Source: Brassica napus (lineage: Eukaryota > Streptophyta > Magnoliopsida > Brassicales > Brassicaceae). From it: a stretch of DNA of 64,000 nucleotides. The position numbers and the translations under genes were made by a program. Position 1 is the stretch's first letter; every line of letters starts with the position of its first letter. Positions 23,168-32,347 of the stretch are shown here, one piece after another. The notes under the pieces are model-generated. The model saw only the letters and a program-made list of their open reading frames with translations. It was not told the origin of the DNA and did no database searches. The stretch lies in the NCBI RefSeq assembly GCF_020379485.1, contig NC_063436.1, positions 30,440,423-30,504,422 of the forward strand, in the 5' to 3' direction.

Positions 23168-23310
23168 GTCTAGGACCAGTTGGCGCTAATACTGATAACA
23201 CGGCGTAAAATATCTCTCCCAACGAAATCGAACTAGGGGCACAATGGAACCAAATCCAGTCACTAAACCACTGGCGGCTGATCGAGTTGAACTAGCTTCA
23301 ATATATTGAC
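23168..23310 (-). mobile_element. possible tRNA-derived SINE (older)
   Basis: On the minus strand there is an A-box-like segment (gtggtttagtgactgg) and, about 35 bases on, a B-box-like segment (agttcgatttc). This is the pol III promoter layout of a tRNA-derived SINE. I could not find its target duplication or A-rich tail, so the limits are approximate. Confidence 0.35.
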
Positions 23311-23396
23311 ACCCCCATGGTTGATATGATCATACGGATTATCCAACTTATCGGATAGGGTTGGCCAACACCATCTTCGCGCATGCATGTGTATAT

Positions 23397-23646
23397 CTTT
23401 TTTTTTTTGATTAACCTGGGGTATCCTAAGTCCATGGAAAAGCCCAGACTAATCCCCAAGGGGAGATGTAGTCCACAGATAGATTTTTTTTCTGAGTATT
23501 CAAATAGTTCCTAAAGCATAGGCCTATATCCGTGTTAGGTGACCAGGATAATTGTGACTTAGTTTCGCGCAGCAGATAGATCGAACCTGAAACGTGTTGG
23601 CATCTCAGTCCCGTCTCCTTACCACTCGACCACAATCACCTGGTCA
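23397..23646 (-). mobile_element. tRNA-derived SINE with intact target-site duplication
   Basis: Flanked by a perfect 14-bp direct repeat atgcatgtgtatat (23383-23396 and 23647-23660). On the minus strand it starts with a tRNA-like head: A box in TGGTCGAGTGGTAAGG, B box in GGTTCGATCT. It ends about 220 bases later in a run of A (the T run near 23399). Orientation, pol III boxes, A tail and long duplication together establish a SINE, probably of one of the Brassicaceae SB families. The perfect duplication indicates a fairly young insertion. Confidence 0.85.
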
Positions 23647-23660
23647 ATGCATGTGTATAT

Positions 23661-24363
23661 TTGTTGTCAATCGAACACGTTTCATAATTTTTTAAAAAAA
23701 TTTGGTAGTGAACTGACAATACAAACGGCGTAGTGTCTCCATTCATATTTGTTCTATTTTAAAATATGTATGTGCATTGAGAATCCTAACTAGACGAGGA
23801 AAGCACCTAACTAAGACGTTGGTACCCAGCTAGGAGACTGCATCGCCGGTTTGTGTACATTAACATGAGATAACATTGGGTTAGTATTTGAGTGTTTCAT
23901 CTGACTCCATATTTTGCCACTGACTTTATGACTCGTAAATGATCCCCAACAATGCATATGGCCTACAAACTTCAAGATAAATGCACCTCTTGATATATAT
24001 TTTTCTCTTATCCTCGTTAAACATGAAAGTTAATATTCAGTGTGTAGCTAAATAACTCATACTTACCAAATGAGGAAACGCTGAACCTGAAAAACATCCG
24101 AGTTACATTTGAAGCGTTAAAATAAAACTTGGAAATGTCGCTATTCGGAGTAAAAACTTTCACGTGCTTGCTTATTTATTACATTCATTGCATGAGAGCT
24201 GTCTCTCTAGCTATCTCTCTTCTTCTTACCCCCTCTATCATACTCAATCAAAACCTCTATAAATGTAATACGAGCCAGAACGAACAAAGACCACACTAAG
24301 AGTTTAAAAACAAAACAGGGGAAACATATCACTAAAAAGTATTCCCCACTGAATAACGTAAAA
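23661..24363. promoter_or_regulatory. KCS16 upstream region with TATA box
   Basis: Non-coding DNA leading to KCS16. A TATA box (ctataaat, 24257-24264) lies about 100 bases upstream of the start codon, with a CT-rich segment just before it (24195-24235). The A-rich leader just before the ATG is typical for plants. Confidence 0.5.
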
Positions 24364-25812
24364 ATGGTTTTCAACTACCTCACGACCCATCGCTTGAAGC
24401 TGTGTTTCCTCCCATTGTTGGTTGCTATAGCCATGCAAGCTTCTCGTCTTTCCACACAAGATCTCCACAGCTTTTACCTCTCCCTACAGAAAAACTTCAC
24501 ATCCCTAACCATATTCTCCATCTCTCTGATTCTCGGGTGGACGCTTTACATTATGAACCGACCCAAACCCGTTTACCTCGTTGACTTCAGCTGCTACCTC
24601 CCACCGTCTCATCTCAAAGCCAGCGTCAAGAAGATTATGCACCACGTAAGAGTTGTACGTGAATCAGGCAAATGGGGGAAGTCAGACGAGAACGAATACT
24701 TGATGGACTTTGTGACCAAGATTCTAGAACGTTCCGGTCTAGGCCAAGAGACCTACGTACCGGAAGGTCTTCATTGCTTGCCGATAGAACAAAGCATGGT
24801 CGGGTCACGTAAAGAGACTCAAGAAGTTATACTAGGAGCGGTCGATACTCTTCTCCGCAACACTGGAATCAGCCCGAGTGAAATAGGTATCTTGGTGGTG
24901 AACTCGAGCACTTTCAATCCAACTCCTTCGTTAGCAACTATCATAGTGAACAAATATAAACTTAGGGAAAATATAAAGAGCTTTAATCTTGGTGGGATGG
25001 GGTGTAGTGCTGGCGTCATCGCTATAGATGTCGCTAAGAGTTTGTTACAAGTTCATAGAAACACTTATGCTCTTGTGGTCAGCACCGAGAACATAACTCA
25101 GAACTTGTACGTTGGTAACAACAAATCAATGTTGGTTACAAACTGTTTGTTCCGGGTAGGTGGGGCTGCGGTTTTGCTTTCTAACATCTCTAAAGACCGA
25201 AAACGCGTTAAATACAAGCTTGTCCACACGGTGAGGGTCCATACCGGGTCCGATGACCGATCTTACGGATGCGCGACTCAAGAAGAAGATGAAGATGGTG
25301 TAGTTGGAGTCACCTTGTCAAAGGATCTACCCATGGTAGCTGCAAGAACCCTTAAGATTAATATCGCAACGTTAGGTCCACTGGTTCTTCCCATAAGCGA
25401 AAAGCTTCTCTTCTTTGTCACATTCCTTAGAAAGAAGTTTTTCAACCCCAAGATCAAGCATTACATGCCGAATTTCAAGCTTGCGTTCGAGCATTTCTGT
25501 ATACATGCGGGTGGTAGAGCGCTTATAGATGAGCTTGAGAAGAATCTTCATCTCTCTCCGTTACATGTGGAAGCATCAAGAATGACGTTACATAGGTTTG
25601 GTAATACATCATCGAGTTCTATTTGGTACGAGTTGGCTTACACGGAAGCGAAAGGAAGGATGAAGAAAGGAGATAGGACTTGGCAGATAGCGTTGGGGTC
25701 AGGGTTTAAATGCAATAGTTGTGTTTGGGTGGCTCTTCGTAACGTTAAGGCTTCTGCTGATAATCCTTGGGAAGAATGTCTGAACAAATATCCAGTTGAG
25801 ATCGATATATGA
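24364..25812 (+). CDS. KCS16: 3-ketoacyl-CoA synthase (KCS16 orthologue)
   Basis: Condensing enzyme of the endoplasmic reticulum fatty acid elongase: joins malonyl-CoA to a long acyl-CoA to build very-long-chain fatty acids for waxes and other lipids. Single exon, 482 residues. Two hydrophobic segments near the N-terminus (about 12-28 and 44-63) anchor it in the membrane. The FAE1/CUT1-type domain follows, with catalytic Cys214 in [16 protein letters not shown], His381 in [17 protein letters not shown] and Asn414 in [10 protein letters not shown]. Intronless structure, position after CAD5, and strong similarity to remembered At4g34250 (493 residues) support KCS16 rather than FAE1 or KCS17. 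The start is a few residues shorter than in Arabidopsis. No damage seen. Confidence 0.93.
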   Translation: MVFNYLTTHRLKLCFLPLLVAIAMQASRLSTQDLHSFYLSLQKNFTSLTIFSISLILGWTLYIMNRPKPVYLVDFSCYLPPSHLKASVKKIMHHVRVVRESGKWGKSDENEYLMDFVTKILERSGLGQETYVPEGLHCLPIEQSMVGSRKETQEVILGAVDTLLRNTGISPSEIGILVVNSSTFNPTPSLATIIVNKYKLRENIKSFNLGGMGCSAGVIAIDVAKSLLQVHRNTYALVVSTENITQNLYVGNNKSMLVTNCLFRVGGAAVLLSNISKDRKRVKYKLVHTVRVHTGSDDRSYGCATQEEDEDGVVGVTLSKDLPMVAARTLKINIATLGPLVLPISEKLLFFVTFLRKKFFNPKIKHYMPNFKLAFEHFCIHAGGRALIDELEKNLHLSPLHVEASRMTLHRFGNTSSSSIWYELAYTEAKGRMKKGDRTWQIALGSGFKCNSCVWVALRNVKASADNPWEECLNKYPVEIDI

Positions 25813-26306
25813 CTCAAGAGTATGTCCGACTCTCTATAAGTTTTTTCTTTACTCATTTTAATGTGGTGTGTTTCTTCTCGTGAAAGAATAAGTTTAAATA
25901 TTCCGTGTGCTTTTATGCAAACAAGTTTTTTTTTTAAATCAAATATACACATAGATAGGGCAGAAATACAAGACTTTATTTTAAATAATCATCAAAAATC
26001 TAAAATTCCACAGTTTTACGTTTAGGAAAAGTTCTTAAAATTCAATATATATATAATTTAATTATTGTATGACATAGGTGATAATATAATTAGAATCATC
26101 AGTCTGCAGATACTTGAAAATTTTCATAATTTTTGATAAAATAATAAATAATGTTAAAAGGTTAAAAAATCCATATTAGATCATCAAAAAGACTAATGAA
26201 TAGCTTTGAATATTACATATGACTAACTTAATTAGTTCAAATAAAACTCAACAACAAGCTCACTTACATTTCATGTTTCCTCCTTTATATTATTAAGACT
26301 TGGGAT
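25813..26306. other. intergenic DNA between KCS16 and the thioredoxin-domain pseudogene
   Basis: KCS16 3' UTR and AT-rich spacer; the two genes converge here. No other feature seen. Confidence 0.5.
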
Positions 26307-26775
26307 TCATTCAGAGTCAGAATCTGAATTAGCACTCTGCCTTACACTCCTCCTGGCTTGTGTCATAGACTTTACCTTATGAGATGATGATTCACCCTCG
26401 TAATGAATAACTTGAGCTCTAGCTAACCTGTCTTCCAGATCATCTGTGCTGAAATCGTCTTTCCCTCCCAGCTCATTAAACCCAGCCTACCAAAACAACA
26501 TTGAAAAACCAATCATACTCCAAAAGACAGAAAAAAAAACAAAAGTTAAGAGTTTGTGTAGTGTGTGATTATACCACATAATCATCCACTTTCGTGTTCT
26601 TAATGAGGGCAAAGAGTGGGAAGAACCACAATCGTGAGCCTCTCAGCCAAGAACGGACTTTTCTCAGCTTGGATCTTCACAAAACGCGTCTCAATGTGCT
26701 GCTTCGCCAATATACTCATGTCATGTGCTTATCCATCACCTGCAAAAAAAAAAAGAAGTTTATTTTTATATAATA

Positions 26776-26835
26776 ACTAAGTTACTGTCCTAACATAAAA
26801 AGAAACTAAAGTTACTGTCCTAACATAAAAGAAAA
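26776..26835. repeat. short tandem duplication at the edge of an insertion
   Basis: The unit 'aactaagttactgtcctaac' plus a short A-rich tail occurs twice, and a third copy breaks off after 'aactaa' where the element at 26848 starts. The 9-mer tcctaacat recurs just beyond the other end of that element (28965-28973). Confidence 0.55.
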
Positions 26836-27256
26836 ACTAAGAGCATGATTATCGGCATTCCTTAGCTGGGGTTCTAAGGTAATTGGAATTAAAAATAAAT
26901 CAAAATTAGCTATTATTGAAAAAAACGTTTCTTAATTAAGGACAATAAAGAACGTCTCTTAAGACACATGTCACATGGTAAAGGTTTTCCATTCTCTCTC
27001 TTTCTCTGCCTCTCGCAGGTATTCTTTCCTTCTTCTTGATTTCCGTCTTCTCTTTTGGCTGCAAGAGAAATGAAAACAAAAAGGGTCAACAAGGATTTCT
27101 GAAGTCTCCAGAAACATCTATATATCCCCTTTATTCTCATGGACCCAGTTTCGACAATGCCTCTGGTCGAGGCTTTGCAGAACCCTTGCCATCGTCTAAC
27201 GAGTAAGCTTCCTTCTCTGATTCATCTCACAAACCCTGATCTGGACATAATAAAGT

Positions 27257-27605
27257 TGTAACATCCCGAGTTGTGATATGTGAAAAGGCTTAAGAGAATT
27301 GATTTGGCTACCTATGTCACCAAAGTTGACTTACCTTTTCCGGAGCACATCCTGAAAGAACTCCAGAGTTAAGCGTGCTTGAGCTGGAGTAGTGGAAGGA
27401 TGGGTGACCTATCGGGAAGTGATTCGCGATAGCGTGTGAGTGAGGCCAAAGCATGGGAAAAGGTCGGGTGGTGATTGCAGGGTCAGTAAACAATGATTTC
27501 GAGCCTTTGGAAAATTAACGGACCGACCGTCAGACGGGATGGGCCCACGGGCCGAGAGAGCGGGCGTGGGTGGCCCATTAGCCGTGGGCGGATCGGGGCG
27601 TTATA
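27257..27605 (+). repeat. Cassandra 5' LTR
   Basis: Starts TGTAACATCCC and ends GGGCGTTATA. Contains the 5S-like block with box C reading aggatgggtgacc. Confidence 0.92.
27305..27430 (+). ncRNA. 5S rRNA-like sequence in the Cassandra LTR
   Basis: Shares 'gttaagcgtgcttg' (A box region) and 'aggatgggtgacc' (C box) with plant 5S rRNA, with the right spacing and 'gggaagt' after. Cassandra 5S-like regions are known to be transcribed by pol III. The left part of the 5S gene is only loosely conserved, so this is not a functional rRNA gene. A second copy lies at about 27759-27884 in the 3' LTR, where box C has one change (aggatgagtgacc). Confidence 0.85.
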
Positions 27606-27710
27606 AGTGGTATCAGAGCTGGTTAGCCATCTCAGTTCTGACCTGAGAGGCGTCTTGAGACCTGTCATGGGCCGCAACGAGGACGTTGCGTTCTTTGAGA
27701 GGGGGTGAAT

Positions 27711-28059
27711 TGTAACATCCCGAGTTGTGATATGTGAAAAGGCTTAAGAGAATTGATTTGGCTACCTATGTCACCAAAGTTGACTTACCTTTTCCGGAGC
27801 ACATCCTGAAAGAACTCCAGAGTTAAGCGTGCTTGAGCTGGAGTAGTGGAAGGATGAGTGACCTATCGGGAAGTGATTCGCGATAGCGTGTGAGTGAGGC
27901 CAAAGCATGGGAAAAGGTCGGGTGGTGATTGCAGGGTCAGTAAACAATGATTTCGAGCCTTTGGAAAATGAACGGACCGACCGTCAGACGGGATGGGCCC
28001 ACGGGCCGAGAGAGCGGGCGTGGGTGGCCCATTAGCCGTGGGCGGATCGGGGCGTTATA
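27711..28059 (+). repeat. Cassandra 3' LTR
   Basis: 349 bp, identical to the 5' LTR except for about two substitutions (g to a in the 5S box C; t to g near 27970). Confidence 0.92.
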
Positions 28060-28073
28060 AAAGTGTTGATTTT

Positions 28074-28430
28074 TATTGCTCAGCTTAGCTTAAATCCTTG
28101 TATAATTAGGTCTATTTGGGTAATATTGATTTGTTGTTACTTAGATTTGAGGTTATGGAGATGCCCATGAACTTTGTACTCTAAAACCATGGTTGGATGT
28201 TATCAAATGAGTAAACTTTATTGTGTGGGTATGATTCATCAAGTTGGTTTTTGCTCAGCTTAACTTAGATCCTTGGATAGTGAGGTCAATTTGGCTGATT
28301 TTGATTTGTTGCTACTTAGATTTGAGGTTATGAAGATGCCCATGAACCTGGTACTGTAAAACTATGGTTGGTGCTGTCAAAGCAGTAAACTTTATTGTAT
28401 GAGTATGAATTATATTCATGAATCAGGAAT
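28074..28430. repeat. two tandem copies of a ~180-bp unit
   Basis: Copies begin 'gctcagcttagcttaaatcc' (about 28078) and 'gctcagcttaacttagatcc' (about 28253). Both contain 'ttacttagatttgaggttat' and 'gatgcccatgaac'. They sit in the long intron of the gene-like exons. Confidence 0.75.
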
Positions 28431-29026
28431 GTTACTTCATATACTGATCATTAACTCTATATGTAGAGGGTTTATGAAAGTATATTTTTGTAGAAACTTT
28501 CAAAGATGGCTCACAACATTCTCACAATTTATGTAAATGTTTGTTGCAGATTAGGAAGATTTCCTCCGGTTGTGAAGACAGCAGTACCCGTAGATGGAAG
28601 ATTTGAACACATTGTACTTTCTTGTAACGAACATCAGACCACACCATCATTTGGATCGAACGAGAAGCTCAGCGAGCTCTCAACGTAAGTCTCCCACCAA
28701 CCTCCTTTAAATCTTTCACCGGTTACTGATTCTATCTATAGCTTTGCATCTGCAGTTAATGCTGGAGAAAGAGAAGAGGATGGAGATACCATAGAAGCAG
28801 ATGATGGAGAGACGAGAATCAGTAGCAAGAGTCCTAGCAATAATGTGCACATTTGCTATTGTCTCTTAACAATGTCTCTTACTCTAAAAATAATAATAAA
28901 AAAAGTTAAGAACTCAAAATTTTGTCCCAGCAATAATGATGCTGTCCTAACATCTCTTGTCAAGATTGGTGAATACCATACTTTACAGCGCCAATTCTCG
29001 CGGTAGAAGTGGCAGACAACGCGCTC

Positions 29027-29231
29027 TATTAATATAGTCCGGTTTAGTTCCCGGTTTATTATATTGGTTAAGTTTCCGTTTGCTTAACCGAGTAACTATA
29101 TATAGAACAGAATCATGTACATTTCAGTTTACGAGAAATAACAAACTTTCACTTTATCCTTTTCTCTGATTCATCTTCTCAGCTCAAGCTCAAATCATCA
29201 TCTTCATCATCTCTGTATCTGAACGTTATTA
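29027..29231 (+). repeat. 5' LTR of the first Copia element
   Basis: 205 bp, tattaatatag to gaacgttatta. Contains a TATA-like actatatatagaac about two fifths of the way along, the likely promoter. Confidence 0.93.
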
Positions 29232-29243
29232 TGGTATCAGAGC
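29232..29243 (+). promoter_or_regulatory. primer binding site, initiator tRNA-Met
   Basis: tggtatcagagc is complementary to the 3' end of plant initiator tRNA-Met and abuts the LTR without spacer. Confidence 0.9.
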
Positions 29244-29440
29244 ACTAAATCTCACCTTCCGCTTCGTTCTTTGAGCTGTGATTTTGATTCCTCATGAGTC
29301 TTCCGTTGATTCCTCTTTCTCGCTTGTTCGTCGTCGTCTTCGCTACGATCTGTGATCTTTTGGTTCGATTGTTCGTCTGCATAATCTTTCTGATTCATCA
29401 TCCCGGTTCTTCGTCTCAGTAATCGGTTCAGTCAGATCTC

Positions 29441-31500
29441 ATGGCGGCGAATCAATCTTCTGTACATCAAGATTCTGTTCGTCAAGTCTCCGATAACTAT
29501 GACAATCCGTTTTATCTTCATCACAACGATCATGCTGGATTGATTTTGGTCACTGATCGTTTGGCAATGGCCTCGGAGTTTCATTCTTGGAGGCGTTCTG
29601 TTCGTATGGCTTTGAACGTCCGTAATAAGCTTGGCTTCATTGATGGTACGATTCCTAAACCGCCTTCTACGCATAGAGATTGTGGTGCTTGGTCTAGGTG
29701 TAACGATATTGTTGCGACTTGGTTAATGAACTCGGTGTCAAAGGAGATCGCACAGAGTTTACTTTTCATCTCTACTGCTGAAGGAATTTGGAAGAATTTG
29801 CTTTGTCGATTCAAACAAGATGATGCGCCGAGAGTGTATGACATTGAGCAACGTTTGAGCAAGATTGAACAAGGGTCTATGGATATATCAACATATTACA
29901 CTGCGCTTGTTACTCTATGGGAGGAACATCGTAATTTTGTTGAACTTCCTATTTGTACTTGTGGCAAATGTGAGTGTGACGCAGCAGCTCTTTGGGAGAA
30001 GATTCAGCATCGTTCTCGTGTGACTAAGTTCCTGATGGGATTAAATGAGTCATTTGAGCACACTCGTCGCCATATTCTTATGCTCAAACCAATCCCCACT
30101 ATTGAAGAGGCCTTTAACATCGTAGCTCAGGATGAACGTCAACGCACCTTACGTCCTGTTACTGCTATTGACAATGTGGCTTTTCATGCGGGTACATCAC
30201 AAGCTCATGTTAGTCCAGTTTCTACGGTTGAAGATACTGCTTATGTTGCTGCTTATAATGCTGGGAGAGCTTATCAAAGGCCGGTTTGTACCCATTGTGG
30301 TAAAGCTGGACACACAGTACAGAAGTGTTTCAAGCTTCACGGTTTTCCACCAGGCTATAAACAATATGGATCTTACAACAATAGGAACACTTCTCACAAT
30401 AAGAATGTGCAGAGTATGTCTCGTTCTCAGGGTCAGAATTCTACTCCAGCACCTTCTCCTATGTCGAATGCTGTTGCCACTGTGTGTGCTGAAAACAAGC
30501 CTAACGCATATTCATATCCACCGGCTACACCTCAGTTGATAAGTGGAGGCGTTAATCTTGATCTGCAACAGTTCAGTCCACAACAGATTCAAAACATGGT
30601 CTCACAGTTCAATGCTCATGTTCGAGTTTCAGAGCCTCAAGTTCCTTCCTCAAGTTTTTCCCACTCAAGTGCAACGATCACTGATCATGGCTTTATGGAT
30701 CCTCAGTCTTCATCTGGTACTATACCCTTTCCTTCTATCAATCTTACCTCTACAAATAATAACCTTTTCTATCAAAATCATTGTCTGTCTGCTTTACCTT
30801 CTCTTGTTCCACGTGATACTTGGATCATAGATAGTGGAGCTTCTAGTCATGTTTGTTCAGATTTAGGCATGTTTGATAGTTATGTACCAGTAGATTCTGT
30901 GACTGTGACTTTACCTAATGGTGTTCGTGTTCCCATTACACACACTGGTGTTATTAAAATCAGTGATCATTTGATTCTTTATGATGTGTTGTTGGTACCT
31001 GATTTCCATTTTAACCTGATTAGTGTAAGTAGTTTGATAAAGACATTGTCTTGTGCTGCTCATTTCTTCCCTAATGGCTGTTTAATCCAGGAACTTTCTC
31101 GGGGCTTGATGATTGGGAAGGGTAGCTTATACAACAATCTCTATGTTCTTGATACTTCTTATCGACTATCTTCTGGAAGTGATGTGTTCTGTGGTTCTGT
31201 ATCTGCTGATAGCGTCTTGTGGCATCAACGTTTGGGACATCCCTCTACTATCGTTTTACAAAAGCTTTCTTCTCAGTTACCATCTTATAAACATGTGGAT
31301 TCTTCTCATGCTCCCTGCTCTATATGTCCTTTAGCAAAGCAGCGTCGTCTTGCATATGTTTCACACAATAATCTCTCAGATTGTCCTTTTGATTTGGTTC
31401 ATGTTGACATTTGGGGTCCGTTTAGTGTTGAGTCTGTTGAAGGATATCGATATTTTCTTACTTTGGTTGATGATTGTACTAGAACTACTTGGGTTTATAT
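29441..31500 (+). CDS. Copia gag-protease-integrase (5' part)
   Basis: Starts at the first ATG after the leader. Residues ~20-270 form a UBN2-type Gag; a CCHC zinc knuckle CTHCGKAGHTVQKC follows; the aspartic protease site is WIIDSGASSHVC; the pre-integrase domain contains LWHQRLGHPS; and the integrase core begins with DLVHVDIWGP and LVDDCTRTTWVY. The frame is then broken by the hAT-like element at 31501, shortly after which it runs into a stop (31555). No other defect was seen in this part. Confidence 0.92.
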
Positions 31501-32341
31501 TAGGGCTGGGCAAATAAACCGAACCCGAAAATCCGAACTGAATCCGATCCGATAAAAATGAATCCGAACCGATCCGAACCCGACGTAAATACCGAATGGG
31601 TCTTGTTTTGTGGTATTTTGGGTTATGGGTATTATCCGAACCGAACCCGAATCTAAATGGATATCCGATAGAACCCAAAACATTCAAAACCTCGAAAAGA
31701 TCTTGTACCAAACATGATCTCAATTCCTAATATGTATCCAAAATACATTAAGAAATATTGAACATCTAAAATACTTATCTATTACATGAAGGTTGGTGGT
31801 TCTATTACATGAAGGTTGATGGTTAAAGATGGCCGTTGAATCTTGAAGTATTTAGATTTAAATTTTGTTTTCGTTAAACAATATTTCTCATTTCATGAGA
31901 ATTTGGTTTTCGTTTTATGCTTTTATTTATTTAGTTTTCTTTTTATCAGTAAATATGTTTACTTTTCGTTTGATTTTGAATGATCACGGTTGATGTTCCT
32001 TATTTTTGAATCGATTTTACTTAAGTTTTGGTTACAAAATAGGTACAAATCAGGTATTTTAAAACTGAAGAACCGATTTTACTCATGTTTTGGTTATAAA
32101 ATAGATAAAAATCAGGTACTTTTAAACCGAAAAACCGATTGGGACCCGAACCCGAAAGTATATTGGGTTGTACCGGTTCTTTGAAGATTCACTAACCCCG
32201 ACCCGAACCCGATAGAACCCGAACCGGTCCCGAACCGAACTTTCATATAATCCGAATGGGGCTGATTTTGATGAACCCGAAAAACCGAAACCCGATTGGA
32301 TAAAACCGAAACCCGATTGGGACCCCGAATGCCCAGGCCTA
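31501..32341. mobile_element. 841-bp non-autonomous hAT-like element inside the Copia integrase
   Basis: Flanked by a perfect 8-bp duplication gtttatat (31493-31500 and 32342-32349). Ends are TAGGGCTGGGCA on the left and, read inward from the right, TAGGCCTGGGCA. Both end regions are rich in repeats of the type ccgaacccgaa. No transposase. The 8-bp duplication and TAGG ends fit the hAT superfamily. Insert plus duplication is 849 bp, a multiple of three, so the Copia frame is the same on both sides. Confidence 0.88.
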
Positions 32342-32347
32342 GTTTAT

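Larger units (their letters stand above)
27257..28059 (+). mobile_element. Cassandra retrotransposon (TRIM with 5S rRNA-like LTRs)
   Basis: Complete 803-bp element: two 349-bp LTRs around a 105-bp non-coding centre, flanked by a perfect 5-bp duplication aaagt (27252-27256 and 28060-28064). Just inside the 5' LTR is a primer binding site complementary to initiator tRNA-Met (tggtatcagagc, 27608-27619). A purine-rich tract (gagagggggtgaat) ends at 27710. The LTRs contain sequence closely matching plant 5S rRNA, the hallmark of Cassandra. It encodes no protein and depends on other elements. The LTRs differ at only two positions that I can see, so insertion is recent. Ends are TG...TA rather than TG...CA. 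Confidence 0.92.
27139..28841 (+). pseudogene. three gene-like exons of unknown origin inside the element
   Basis: Exon candidates with good splice sites: 27139-27202 (ATG start, donor GTAAGC), 28550-28684 (acceptor TTGCAG, donor GTAAGT) and 28756 to about 28841 (acceptor CTGCAG). The second exon reads RFPPVVKTAVPVDGRFEHIV in one frame, the third GEREEDGDTIEADDGETRI. I do not recognise either. The arrangement is typical of host exons captured with introns, but a low-copy gene broken by Cassandra is also possible. Cassandra and a tandem duplication lie in the first intron. Confidence 0.35.
26848..28964. mobile_element. TIR-type element carrying gene-like exons (Pack-type), with Cassandra nested inside
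   Basis: The left end starts gagcatgattatcggc, followed by a 'gtttcttaattaagg' palindromic segment near 26928. The right end, read inward, gives cagcatcattattgctgg and a matching 'gttaagaactc' segment. Inverted ends of this type recur at 41803 and 55303 in this window. No transposase is present. Instead three gene-like exons lie inside, on the plus strand. The 9-mer tcctaacat flanks both ends within about 20 bp, which would suit a MULE target duplication, but the left copy is not immediately adjacent. Family assignment is tentative. Confidence 0.45.

Noticed and set aside
24402..24584. Second plus-strand frame and minus-strand frames within KCS16
   Set aside because: Out-of-frame shadows of an intact 482-codon gene.
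27305..27430. A functional 5S rRNA gene
   Set aside because: Only the middle and right parts match 5S rRNA, and the sequence lies inside two matched LTRs with a primer binding site, so it is part of Cassandra.
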